Shown here one piece after another: positions 11,717-19,785 of a stretch of 64,000 bases of DNA. This DNA is from Janthinobacterium sp. 64. Its GTDB lineage: Bacteria; Pseudomonadota; Gammaproteobacteria; Burkholderiales; Burkholderiaceae_D. Numbering within the stretch: position 1 is the stretch's first letter; each line of letters begins with the position of its first letter. The stretch is taken from contig NZ_PHUG01000001.1 of the NCBI RefSeq assembly GCF_002813325.1, forward strand, positions 4,588,001-4,652,000, written 5' to 3'. Both the position numbers and the translations under genes were made by a program. Under the pieces are notes generated by a model. The model saw nothing but the letters and a program-made list of their open reading frames with translations, did not search any database and was not told where the DNA came from.

Positions 11717-11929
11717 ATGACTGCATTGATATCCATCACGCTCAACGGCGCACCGCACCAGGTGCCGCCCGGGCAAACCCTGGACCAACTGATCGCCGCG
11801 CTGTCGCTGGAAAACCAGGCGCTGGCGCTGGCCGTCAACCGCAATGTGGTGCCGCGCAAGGCGTGGCCGGGGCAGGTTTTGCAAACCCAGGATCAAGTGG
11901 AAATAGTCCGCGCCATCGGCGGCGGCTGA
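11717..11929 (+). CDS. thiS: Sulfur carrier protein ThiS
   Basis: This is a 70-residue ubiquitin-fold protein. It ends in Gly-Gly-Gly, providing the C-terminal diglycine that is adenylated and thiocarboxylated for thiazole formation. The start ATG at 11717 follows AAGGAGGGCG, only 11 bp after the thiC stop. An adjacent in-frame GTG at 11714 is possible. It precedes thiG, its partner, with a 15-bp gap. Confidence 0.95.
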   Translation: MTALISITLNGAPHQVPPGQTLDQLIAALSLENQALALAVNRNVVPRKAWPGQVLQTQDQVEIVRAIGGG

Positions 11930-11944
11930 ACTAAGGAAAAAGCA

Positions 11945-12736
11945 ATGAACAGTAATAACAACGACCTGCTGACCATCGCAGGCAAACAGTATCAATCACG
12001 CTTGCTGGTCGGTAGCGGCAAGTACAAGGACTTGCCGCAGACGCGCGAAGCGACGGACGCGGCCGAGGCGCAGATCATCACGGTGGCGATCCGGCGCGTG
12101 AATATCGGGCAAGACCCGAACGCGCCCAGCTTGCTCGACGTCGTGCCGCCGGACCAGTACACGATACTCCCGAACACGGCCGGCTGCTACAACGCGAAAG
12201 ACGCCGTCTACACCCTGCAGCTGGCGCGGGAGCTCCTGGGCGGGCGCAATCTGGTGAAGCTGGAAGTGCTCGGTGATGAAAAGACCCTGTTTCCGCACAT
12301 GCCGGAAACCTTGATTGCGGCCGAAGCGCTGGTTAAGGATGGCTTTGACGTGATGGTTTACTGCAGCGACGACCCCATCCAGGCGAAGATTTTGGAAGAC
12401 ATCGGCTGCGTGGCCGTCATGCCGCTCGCTTCCCTGATCGGCTCGGGCATGGGCATTTTGAATCCGTGGAATCTGTCGCTGATTATCGACCAGGCGAAAG
12501 TGCCCGTGCTCGTCGATGCCGGCGTGGGCACGGCGTCGGATGCGGCCATCGCCATGGAACTCGGTTGCGATGGCGTGCTGATGAATACGGCCATTGCCGG
12601 CGCGCGCGACCCCGTGCGCATGGCGCGCGCGATGAAGCTGGCCGTGCGGGCCGGGCGCGAAGCATTTTTGGCGGGCCGCATGCCGCGTAAATTTGCCGCC
12701 TCGCCGTCGTCGCCGATGGCGGGCCGGCTGGCGTGA
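11945..12736 (+). CDS. thiG: Thiazole synthase ThiG
   Basis: This 263-residue TIM-barrel enzyme forms the thiazole phosphate ring from deoxyxylulose 5-phosphate, dehydroglycine and ThiS thiocarboxylate. The Schiff-base lysine region VKLEVLGD is present, as are the phosphate-binding segments [12 protein letters not shown] and [12 protein letters not shown]. An AAGGAAAAAGC ribosome site precedes the ATG. Its stop overlaps the thiD start (TGATG). The substrate deoxyxylulose 5-phosphate is made by Dxs, encoded elsewhere in this window. Confidence 0.97.
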   Translation: MNSNNNDLLTIAGKQYQSRLLVGSGKYKDLPQTREATDAAEAQIITVAIRRVNIGQDPNAPSLLDVVPPDQYTILPNTAGCYNAKDAVYTLQLARELLGGRNLVKLEVLGDEKTLFPHMPETLIAAEALVKDGFDVMVYCSDDPIQAKILEDIGCVAVMPLASLIGSGMGILNPWNLSLIIDQAKVPVLVDAGVGTASDAAIAMELGCDGVLMNTAIAGARDPVRMARAMKLAVRAGREAFLAGRMPRKFAASPSSPMAGRLA

Positions 12737-13512
12737 TGGCGCCGATGCGTCTGCCGTGTCGTCCGGTTGTGCTGGTGTTTGCCGGCCTCGACCCTTCCGG
12801 CGGCGCCGGCCTGGCCGCCGATATTCTGGCCATTGCCGCGCAGGGCGCGCATGCCTTGCCCGTCATCACGGCGCTGACGGTGCAGGACAACGACAGGGTT
12901 TTTGGCGTGCAGGCGGTGGCGCCGGAATTGCTGCGCCGCCAGGCGCTGGCCCTGATCGACAAGATGGCCATTCACGCCGTCAAGATCGGCATCCCCGGCA
13001 GTGCTGCGAATGCGGCCGTCATTGCGCAACTGATCGCGCAATTGAAGCTACTCCAGCCCGATTTGCCTGTCGTGCTGGACCCCGTGCTGGCCAGCGGCCA
13101 TGGCGACGTGCTCAGCCGGGACGATGCCGTGCTGGCGCTGGCGCCCTTGCTGCCGGTGACGACCGTCATCGTGCCGAACGGGCCGGAAGCGCTGGCCCTC
13201 GGTGGCGCAGAAAACTTGCGCACGCAAGGTTGCGCCAATGTGCTGGTGACGGGCGGCCATGGCGACGGTGAGGAAGTGCTCAACCGTTGGTTTGATGCCG
13301 AGGGCGGCGAGCGCGAGTGGCGCTGGCTGCGCTTGCCCGGCGAATTTCACGGCAGCGGCTGCACCCTGGCGTCGGCCATCGCGGCGCGCCTGGCGCAAGG
13401 CGTGCCGGTGCAAGAGGCGCTCGATGGCGCGCAAGCCTATTGCCACGCGGCCCTGGCCGGCGCGTATGCGATAGCGCCAGGCCAGCTGATGCCGCAACGA
13501 TTTTTTACCTAA
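12736..13512 (+). CDS. thiD: Hydroxymethylpyrimidine (phosphate) kinase ThiD
   Basis: This is a ribokinase-fold enzyme of about 258 residues that phosphorylates HMP and HMP-phosphate to HMP-pyrophosphate. It shows the N-terminal signature FAGLDPSGGAGLAADI, the TALTVQD segment, and the C-terminal catalytic motif GSGCTLASAI. I chose the ATG at 12736 because it overlaps the thiG stop by one base (translational coupling). A GTG at 12733 and an ATG at 12748 are alternatives. thiE follows after 10 bp. Confidence 0.95.
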   Translation: MAPMRLPCRPVVLVFAGLDPSGGAGLAADILAIAAQGAHALPVITALTVQDNDRVFGVQAVAPELLRRQALALIDKMAIHAVKIGIPGSAANAAVIAQLIAQLKLLQPDLPVVLDPVLASGHGDVLSRDDAVLALAPLLPVTTVIVPNGPEALALGGAENLRTQGCANVLVTGGHGDGEEVLNRWFDAEGGEREWRWLRLPGEFHGSGCTLASAIAARLAQGVPVQEALDGAQAYCHAALAGAYAIAPGQLMPQRFFT

Positions 13513-13522
13513 GGAAAACATC

Positions 13523-14167
13523 ATGCGTGGACTGTATCTGGTCACCCCGAACTGGGACGACACCGACCGCCTGCTCGACGTCAGCGAGCAAGCCCTGCAG
13601 GAAGGCGTGGCCCTGCTGCAATACCGTCACAAGAGCGCCGAGGCGGAGCAGCGGCGCGAGCAGGCGGGCGCCTTGCTGGCCCTGGCCCGCAAGTATGGCG
13701 TGCCTTTCATCATCAATGACTTCATCGAGCTGTGCGAAGAGCTCGATGCGGACGGCGTGCACGTGGGGGGCACGGATGCGTCCGTGGCGCAGGTGCGCGC
13801 GCGCCTGGGCAAGGACAAGATCGTCGGCGCCTCGTGTTATGGCGACATGGCCCTGGCCCGCACGGCCGAGGCGGGCGGCGCCAGCTACGTGGCCTTCGGC
13901 GGATTTTATCCTTCGCTGGTGAAAAAGTATCCGGTGACCACGCCTCTCGATATCGTGCTGCAAGCCAAACGCGAGATCGCCTTGCCCTGCGTGGTGATCG
14001 GCGGCATGACGCCGGAGAACGCGGCGCCGCTGGCCGCGCGCGGCGCCGACATGGTGGCGGCCATCACCAGCGTCTACCAGGCGGACGATGTGGATATCGC
14101 AGTGCAGCAATTCAATCGATTATTTGCAGCATGCGCAGGGGAATGGAAGGCTGATTTGGGCGAATAA
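13523..14167 (+). CDS. thiE: Thiamin-phosphate synthase ThiE
   Basis: This 214-residue TIM-barrel enzyme joins HMP-pyrophosphate and thiazole phosphate to thiamin phosphate. Typical segments include LLQYRHKSA (substrate pyrophosphate contact), DGVHVGGTDAS, and the C-terminal VVIGGMTPENA/GADMVAAITS. AAGGAAAAC lies upstream. It is the last gene of the thi run. Confidence 0.95.
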   Translation: MRGLYLVTPNWDDTDRLLDVSEQALQEGVALLQYRHKSAEAEQRREQAGALLALARKYGVPFIINDFIELCEELDADGVHVGGTDASVAQVRARLGKDKIVGASCYGDMALARTAEAGGASYVAFGGFYPSLVKKYPVTTPLDIVLQAKREIALPCVVIGGMTPENAAPLAARGADMVAAITSVYQADDVDIAVQQFNRLFAACAGEWKADLGE

Positions 14168-14173
14168 TCGGCA

Positions 14174-14179
14174 TATAAT
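14174..14179 (+). promoter_or_regulatory. Candidate -10 box for the ANTAR regulator gene
   Basis: A perfect TATAAT lies 33 bp upstream of the next ATG, with CTGATT 17 bp before it as a poor -35. It suggests that the response-regulator gene has its own promoter. Confidence 0.35.
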
Positions 14180-14212
14180 AAGAGCATCATTCATTACCGA
14201 GGTCCCCCACCC

Positions 14213-14845
14213 ATGAGTCAGCCAGCCGCCGCGAAACGCCTTATCCTGATCGTTGACGATGACCAGCTCCTGTTGGAATTCCTCGGCGAAGTCCTGCGCC
14301 ATGCCGGCTACGAGACGGCCCTGGCCCATTCGGCCGAAGTGGCGCTGCAGCTGATCGCCCAGCGCGAGCCCGACCTGGCCTTGCTCGACATCCACATGCC
14401 GGGCATGTCCGGGCTGGAACTGGCCAAACGCCTGCATGGCGAAACGGCCGTGCCATTCATGTTCCTGTCGGGCAGCGGCGACAGCGAATCGGGCAAGCAG
14501 GCGGCCGCCTACGGCGCCGTCGGTTACGTGGTCAAACCCGTCGACGAAGGCCGTTTGATGCCTGCCTTCGAAGCCGGTCTGGCGCGTGCCGATGAAATCC
14601 GCCAGCTGCGCCGCACCGAACTGAACCTGAACGCGGCCCTGGCCGCCGGGCGCGAAACGAGCCTGGCCGTGGGCCTCTTGATGGGCAAGTTCCAGACGGA
14701 CCGCAACACGGCTTTCGAAGTGCTGCGCGACCATGCCCGCTCCAGCCGCCGCAAGATCAATGAAATCGCCAGCCAGCTGCTGCTGGCCGAGGAAACCCTG
14801 AACGGCTTGCACGGCGCCTTCCTCAACCGCGCGAAAGCCAAGTAA
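14213..14845 (+). CDS. ANTAR-domain response regulator
   Basis: This 210-residue protein has a receiver domain (about 8-125) with phospho-acceptor D59 (LLDIHMPGMSG) and the conserved lysine in VVKPVD. After a coiled-coil linker comes a C-terminal ANTAR domain (about 145-200; AVGLLMGKFQTDRNTAFEVL). ANTAR proteins are RNA-binding antiterminators that recognise paired hexaloop hairpins. I did not find an obvious target hairpin pair next to the gene. No histidine kinase is adjacent, so it is an orphan here. Confidence 0.92.
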   Translation: MSQPAAAKRLILIVDDDQLLLEFLGEVLRHAGYETALAHSAEVALQLIAQREPDLALLDIHMPGMSGLELAKRLHGETAVPFMFLSGSGDSESGKQAAAYGAVGYVVKPVDEGRLMPAFEAGLARADEIRQLRRTELNLNAALAAGRETSLAVGLLMGKFQTDRNTAFEVLRDHARSSRRKINEIASQLLLAEETLNGLHGAFLNRAKAK

Positions 14846-14871
14846 ACGTTTCAACCATACACAGGACACAC

Positions 14872-15978
14872 ATGAAAACCAAAGCAGCGATTGCATGGAA
14901 GGCGGGCGCGCCTTTGACCATCGAGGAAGTCGACCTGGCCGGCCCGCGCGAGGGCGAGGTACTGGTCGAAATCAAGGCCACGGGCATTTGCCATACCGAT
15001 TACTACACCCTGTCGGGCGCCGATCCGGAAGGCATCTTCCCGTCCATCCTCGGCCATGAAGGCGCCGGCGTCGTCGTTGACGTGGGCCCGGGCGTGAAAA
15101 GCCTGAAAAAGGATGACCACGTCATCCCCCTGTACACGCCGGAATGCCGCCAGTGCAAATTCTGCCTGTCGCAAAAAACGAACCTGTGCCAGTCGATCCG
15201 CTCGACCCAGGGCCGCGGCCTGATGCCGGACGCCACGTCGCGCTTTTCCATCGACGGCAAGCCCATCTTCCACTACATGGGCACCTCGACCTTTTCGAAC
15301 TACATCGTCGTGCCGGAAATTGCCCTGGCCAAGATCCGCGAAGACGCGCCCTTCGACAAGGTGTGCTACATCGGCTGCGGCGTCACCACCGGCGTGGGTG
15401 CCGTGCTGTTTACGGCCAAGGTCGAGGCGGGCGCCAACGTGGTCGTGTTCGGCCTGGGCGGCATCGGCTTGAACGTGATCCAGGCTGCGAAAATGGTTGG
15501 TGCCGATAAAATCATCGGCGTCGACATCAACCCGGCCCGACAAGCCATCGCGCGCAAGTTCGGCATGACGCATTTTGTCAACGCCAACGAAGTGGAGAAC
15601 GTGGTCGACACCATCGTGCAACTGACGGACGGCGGCGCCGATTATTCGTTTGAATGCATCGGCAACACCACCACCATGCGCCAGTCGCTTGAATGTTGCC
15701 ACAAGGGCTGGGGCCAGTCCATCATCATCGGCGTGGCGGCGGCCGGCCAGGAAATTTCCACCCGTCCATTCCAGCTGGTGACGGGGCGCGTGTGGAAAGG
15801 TTCCGCCTTCGGCGGCGCACGGGGACGCACGGACGTGCCGAAGATCGTCGACTGGTATATGGAAGGCAAGCTCAATATCGACGATTTGATCACGCACCGT
15901 TTGAAGCTGGACGATATCAACCAGGGTTTCGACCTGATGAAGAGCGGCGAATCGATCCGCTCCGTCGTGCTGTATTAA
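14872..15978 (+). CDS. frmA: S-(hydroxymethyl)glutathione dehydrogenase (class III ADH)
   Basis: This 368-residue zinc alcohol dehydrogenase of class III oxidises the glutathione-formaldehyde adduct with NAD. Visible features are catalytic zinc ligands C40 and H62-E63 (GICHTDYY, GHEGAG), four structural zinc cysteines C92, C95, C98 and C106, and the Rossmann motif GLGGIGLNVIQ. The region RPFQLVTGRVWKGSAFGG is characteristic of the class III enzyme. The S-formylglutathione hydrolase gene often found next to it is absent here; two terminators follow directly. Confidence 0.96.
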   Translation: MKTKAAIAWKAGAPLTIEEVDLAGPREGEVLVEIKATGICHTDYYTLSGADPEGIFPSILGHEGAGVVVDVGPGVKSLKKDDHVIPLYTPECRQCKFCLSQKTNLCQSIRSTQGRGLMPDATSRFSIDGKPIFHYMGTSTFSNYIVVPEIALAKIREDAPFDKVCYIGCGVTTGVGAVLFTAKVEAGANVVVFGLGGIGLNVIQAAKMVGADKIIGVDINPARQAIARKFGMTHFVNANEVENVVDTIVQLTDGGADYSFECIGNTTTMRQSLECCHKGWGQSIIIGVAAAGQEISTRPFQLVTGRVWKGSAFGGARGRTDVPKIVDWYMEGKLNIDDLITHRLKLDDINQGFDLMKSGESIRSVVLY

Positions 15979-15986
15979 TTGAAATG

Positions 15987-16006
15987 CGCCGTACCACGGC
16001 GTTTTT
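15987..16006 (+). terminator. Intrinsic terminator (first of two)
   Basis: Stem CGCCGT/ACGGCG with loop ACC is followed by five T, starting 9 bp after the frmA stop codon. Confidence 0.75.
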
Positions 16007-16007
16007 G

Positions 16008-16033
16008 CGGAGGCTGCGGCCTCCGTTTTTTTT
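16008..16033 (+). terminator. Intrinsic terminator (second of two)
   Basis: A perfect 7-bp stem CGGAGGC/GCCTCCG with loop TGCG is followed by eight T. It lies immediately behind the first terminator, giving a strong transcription stop after frmA. Confidence 0.85.
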
Positions 16034-16163
16034 GCTCCGCGTTCCATCCATCGTCCATGCTTGCCGTCCAGGCAGGGTTTTTTGCGGCCTGTCGCAGCGT
16101 GCTGGAGACCAGGTTCGTTTGCCGCTAGAGTCAACGCTCCACTACTTTTGCGACGAGGCAGCC

Positions 16164-17009
16164 ATGTCCACTTCCCACCGTTTGATCCTCAGCCTGGCCG
16201 GTATCTTGCTTGGCGGCAGCGCACTGGCCGTGCAGCCGCCCGCGCCGCCCGCGCCACCAGCCGCGCCCAGCAAGAAAATCAATATTTCCATGGGCAGCGG
16301 CGATGGCTATGCGCTCGTCGACAGTAGCGAGGATAGCGTCACCATGGCAGGCACCGATGTCGATGGCCAGCAGATTAAACAGCTGCAGCGTTCGCTCAAG
16401 GGGCATTTCCTGTGGTTCCGTGACCAGGGCAAGGGCTATGTGACGCAGGATGCCGCGCTGTTGGCCCGCGTGCGCGACGCCTGGAAGCCATCGCAGCAAC
16501 TGGGCTTGCAGATGAGCGGCCTGGGCAAGCAGATGAGCGAACATGGCAAGGCCATGGGCGAAATGGGCCGCAAGATGGGCGCCCATGGCGCAGCGCAGGC
16601 GAATGGCGGTACGCGCGATGCGGAGCAGCTGCAAACGCTGGGCCGCCAGCAGCAGGAACTGGGCCGCAAGATGGGCGAGGCGGCGCGCCGCCAGGCGCAA
16701 GCGACCACGGAGACGGCGCGCCGAGCGGCAGGGCGCGAGGTGGAACGCCTGCAGCAGCAAATGGAAGATGCGCAGGATGCGATGGAAGAGGCCAACGACC
16801 GCATTGTCGCCAAGCAAGATGTCGAAGCGGCCAAGGCAGACGCGCTGTCGCGCCAGATGGATCAGCGTGGCAAGCCGATGGAAACCCTGGGCAAGCAAAT
16901 GGAAGCGCTGGGACGCCAGCAGGAAAAGGCATCGAAAGCAGCCGACAAGACCACGCGCCAGGTGATCGCCCAGGCGCTCAGCGAAGGCAAGGCAAAACTG
17001 GTGCGCTAA
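16164..17009 (+). CDS. Exported coiled-coil protein with Gly/Met heptads
   Basis: I start at 16164 (MSTSHRLIL, 281 aa). A signal peptide (about 1-23) and a Pro/Ala linker precede a small domain (KKINISMGSGDGYALV, about 36-100). The rest is a long, charged coiled coil (about 110-275) in which short LG-(K/R)-QM-type heptads recur, with Gly or Ala at the same heptad position (LGKQMSE, HGKAMGE, MGRKMGA, LGKQMEA). Similar tails occur on some M56/BlaR1-like proteins, but no peptidase is present here. Function unknown. Confidence 0.75.
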   Translation: MSTSHRLILSLAGILLGGSALAVQPPAPPAPPAAPSKKINISMGSGDGYALVDSSEDSVTMAGTDVDGQQIKQLQRSLKGHFLWFRDQGKGYVTQDAALLARVRDAWKPSQQLGLQMSGLGKQMSEHGKAMGEMGRKMGAHGAAQANGGTRDAEQLQTLGRQQQELGRKMGEAARRQAQATTETARRAAGREVERLQQQMEDAQDAMEEANDRIVAKQDVEAAKADALSRQMDQRGKPMETLGKQMEALGRQQEKASKAADKTTRQVIAQALSEGKAKLVR

Positions 17010-17281
17010 GCAAGATGCCAGGTGGCGGCCACGGCGCGGTATTGCGCCGGCAACTGCCCCCTGGCCTCGTCTTCGCTGGCATACACGGCATCCTGTACGG
17101 TTTCCCAGCGCGCGTCGCAACTGAAACGGTAGACTTGCGCTTCGCCCCCGTAGCGGCACACGGCCAGGCCGTGGATGGCGGTGGGGGCGCCACCATGCTC
17201 ATCGGTGACGTGGCCGAAGGGCCGGTCGGACCAGGCCCAGGCCAGTACGCGGGCGCCGTCGAGGTGAGTCGGTGGTGTCAT
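17006..17281 (-). CDS. Small hypothetical protein (91 aa)
   Basis: This is a plausible soluble protein (MTPPTHLDGARVLAWAW) with an ordered-looking composition and no membrane segment. Its stop overlaps the stop of the convergent coiled-coil gene. Overlapping frames on the + strand have less protein-like composition. I recognise no family. It reads away from uvrD. Confidence 0.5.
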   Translation of the reverse strand: MTPPTHLDGARVLAWAWSDRPFGHVTDEHGGAPTAIHGLAVCRYGGEAQVYRFSCDARWETVQDAVYASEDEARGQLPAQYRAVAATWHLA

Positions 17282-17344
17282 GGGGATGCAGGCTGCGGTG
17301 TCGGGATGGCGATTGTAGCGCGCGTGGGCAAAATGCCGCGACCG

Positions 17345-17360
17345 CTGGACAAATGCACAG
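17345..17360. promoter_or_regulatory. LexA-like SOS box upstream of uvrD
   Basis: CTGG-N8-ACAG matches the LexA consensus CTG-N10-CAG and differs from CTGT-N8-ACAG at one base. It overlaps the expected -35 region of the uvrD -10 box at 17379. In many proteobacteria uvrD is part of the SOS regulon, which supports the call. Confidence 0.5.
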
Positions 17361-17378
17361 TATTTTTAGCCATGCCGG

Positions 17379-17384
17379 TATAAT
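17379..17384 (+). promoter_or_regulatory. uvrD -10 box (leaderless transcript predicted)
   Basis: A perfect TATAAT ends only 6 bp before the uvrD ATG, so transcription would begin at or next to the start codon. The box sits within a 7-bp inverted repeat CATGCCG (17371-17377) / CGGCATG (17387-17393). No Shine-Dalgarno sequence can be accommodated. Confidence 0.5.
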
Positions 17385-17390
17385 CACGGC

Positions 17391-19700
17391 ATGCAAAATC
17401 TTCTTCACAACCTCAATCCCGAACAATTGGCTGCCGTGACGTTGCCGGCCCAGCATGCCCTGATACTGGCCGGTGCCGGTTCGGGCAAGACCCGCGTGCT
17501 GACCACCCGCATCGCGTGGCTGATCCAGACCCAGCAGGTGTCGCCGCCCGGCATCCTGGCCGTGACGTTTACGAATAAAGCCGCCAAGGAAATGCTCACG
17601 CGATTGTCGGCCATGCTGCCAATCAATACGCGCGGCATGTGGATCGGCACCTTCCACGGCCTGTGCAACCGCTTGCTGCGCACGCATTACCGCGACGCGG
17701 CCTTGCCGCAAACGTTCCAGATCCTCGACTCGCAGGATCAATTGTCCGTGATCAAGCGCTTGTTGAAGGCGAACAATATTGACGATGAAAAATTCCCGCC
17801 GAAGACGGTGATGTATTTCATCAACAATGCCAAGGACCAGGGCTTGCGCGCCACGGATGTGGAAGCGTACGACGCGCACGAGCGCAAGATGGTCGAGCTG
17901 TACCAGCTGTACGACGACCAGTGCCAGCGCGAAGGCGTCGTCGATTTTGCGGAACTGCTGCTGCGCACGTATGAATTGCTGAGCCGCAACCAGCCCCTGC
18001 GCGAGCATTACCAGGCGCGCTTCCGCCACATTCTGGTCGACGAGTTCCAGGATACGAATAATCTGCAATACAACTGGTTGAAATTGCTGGCCGGCCACGG
18101 CAGCCGCGATGGCGGCGCCCTGTTTGCCGTCGGCGACGATGACCAGAGCATCTACGCGTTTCGTGGCGCGAATGTCGGCAACATGAGCGCCTTCGAGCAC
18201 GAGTTCCAGGTCAAGAACTTGATCAAGCTGGAGCAGAACTACCGCTCGCACGGCCACATCCTCGACAGCGCCAACGTGTTGATCGCGAACAATAGCAAGC
18301 GCCTGGGCAAGAATCTGCGCACGGACGCGGGCCATGGCGAGCAGGTGCGCGTGTATGAAGCCAGTTCCGACTTGCAGGAAGCGCAGTGGATCATCGAAGA
18401 GGCGAAAAGCCTGATCGCCGATGGCGCCTCGCGCAGCGAAATTGCGATTCTGTACCGATCGAATGCGCAGTCGCGCGTGATCGAACATGCGCTGTTTTCA
18501 GCCAGCATTCCGTATCACGTGTACGGCGGCCAGCGCTACTTCCAGCGCGCCGAGGTCAAGCACGCGATTGCCTATTTGCAGTTGATGGACAATCCGCACA
18601 ATGATTCCGCTTTCTTGCGCGTGGTCAATTTCCCCACGCGTGGCATCGGCATGCGCTCGATCGAGCAATTGCAGGCAGCGTCGGAGCAGTACGGCATTTC
18701 GCTGTACGCCGCCGTGCCCTACGTGGCGGGCAAGGCGGGCAGCGTGCTGGCCGGCTTCGTCAAGCTGATCGAAGGCGTGCGCTTTGAAACGCAGCAGTTG
18801 TCTCTGCCGGAAATGGTCAGAGTCGTGCTGGAAGCGAGTACCTTGCTGCAGCATTACCAGAATGAAAAGGAAGGCGCCGACCGCATCGAGAACCTGGAGC
18901 AGATGGTCAGCGCGGCCAGCCAGTTCGTTTCCGAGGAAGGCTTTGGCCAGGCAGCACCGGCCCATCTGGGCCCTGCCGCCCAGGCGCAATCGGGCGCGCC
19001 CGTCGTCAACCAGGATGGCATCGACATCCTCGATGCCGACGCGCCGCTGCCGGCCGTCATGTCGCCGCTCTCCGCCTTCCTCTCGCATGCGTCCTTGGAA
19101 GCGGGCGACAACCAGGCGCAGGCGGGCCAGGATGCGCTGCAGATGATGACGGTGCACTCGGCCAAGGGCCTGGAATTTGACAACGTGTTCATCACGGGCC
19201 TGGAAGAGGGCTTGTTCCCGCACGAAAGCAGTTCGAAGGAAGACAATGGCGTGGAAGAGGAGCGCCGCTTGATGTACGTGGCCATCACGCGCGCGCGCAA
19301 ACGCTTATATATGAGCTTTGCGCAGACGCGCATGCTGCACGGCCAGACGCGCTACAACATGAAGTCGCGCTTCTTTGACGAGTTGCCGGAAGAATCGCTG
19401 AAATGGCTGTCGCCGAAGGTGCAGGCGAACTGGTTCGGCAACCGCAAGTCGGCCTGGGACGAGGCGCCCAAGGTGGTCAGTCTGGGTTCGGATAATGCGA
19501 TTGCACAAAAGATCGCGCAAAAAGCCACGGGCGGCGGCTGGCGCATCGGCGAATCGGTGGCGCACGCCAAGTTCGGCGAAGGCGTGATCGTCAATATCGA
19601 AGGCGGCGGCGGCAATGCGCGCGCGCAAATCAACTTCGGACAGCATGGCATGAAGGTGCTGGACCTGGGGATTGCGAAGCTGGAACGACTGGGACGCTAA
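17391..19700 (+). CDS. uvrD: UvrD-type superfamily 1 DNA helicase
   Basis: This 769-residue 3'-5' helicase fits DNA helicase II, used in nucleotide excision and mismatch repair. Motifs in order are Walker A GAGSGKT (28-34), FTNKAAKEM, the TFHG segment, Walker B DEFQDTN (about 218), DDDQSIYAFRGA, the EQNYRS segment, and the C-terminal VHSAKGLEFDNVFITG. The C-terminus carries the UvrD-type Tudor-like end (HAKFGEGVIVNIEG), arguing against Rep or PcrA-like short forms. Length is normal. Confidence 0.96.
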   Translation: MQNLLHNLNPEQLAAVTLPAQHALILAGAGSGKTRVLTTRIAWLIQTQQVSPPGILAVTFTNKAAKEMLTRLSAMLPINTRGMWIGTFHGLCNRLLRTHYRDAALPQTFQILDSQDQLSVIKRLLKANNIDDEKFPPKTVMYFINNAKDQGLRATDVEAYDAHERKMVELYQLYDDQCQREGVVDFAELLLRTYELLSRNQPLREHYQARFRHILVDEFQDTNNLQYNWLKLLAGHGSRDGGALFAVGDDDQSIYAFRGANVGNMSAFEHEFQVKNLIKLEQNYRSHGHILDSANVLIANNSKRLGKNLRTDAGHGEQVRVYEASSDLQEAQWIIEEAKSLIADGASRSEIAILYRSNAQSRVIEHALFSASIPYHVYGGQRYFQRAEVKHAIAYLQLMDNPHNDSAFLRVVNFPTRGIGMRSIEQLQAASEQYGISLYAAVPYVAGKAGSVLAGFVKLIEGVRFETQQLSLPEMVRVVLEASTLLQHYQNEKEGADRIENLEQMVSAASQFVSEEGFGQAAPAHLGPAAQAQSGAPVVNQDGIDILDADAPLPAVMSPLSAFLSHASLEAGDNQAQAGQDALQMMTVHSAKGLEFDNVFITGLEEGLFPHESSSKEDNGVEEERRLMYVAITRARKRLYMSFAQTRMLHGQTRYNMKSRFFDELPEESLKWLSPKVQANWFGNRKSAWDEAPKVVSLGSDNAIAQKIAQKATGGGWRIGESVAHAKFGEGVIVNIEGGGGNARAQINFGQHGMKVLDLGIAKLERLGR

Positions 19701-19703
19701 ATA

Positions 19704-19785
19704 CCGGGGTCAGACCCGCCTGGGGGAATGCCTTCCAATGGAAGGCATTCCAATCCGTCAGGACTGACCCCAGCTGACCCCAGCT
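19704..19785. repeat. REP-like palindromic repeat region
   Basis: GGGGTCAGACCC is followed by a perfect 12-bp inverted repeat GGAATGCCTTCC (19725-19736) / GGAAGGCATTCC (19740-19751), then by inverted copies of the GGGGTCAG motif (CTGACCCC, twice). This resembles short intergenic palindromes dispersed in Burkholderiales genomes. It lies between the convergent uvrD and membrane-protein genes and could double as a terminator. Confidence 0.6.
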
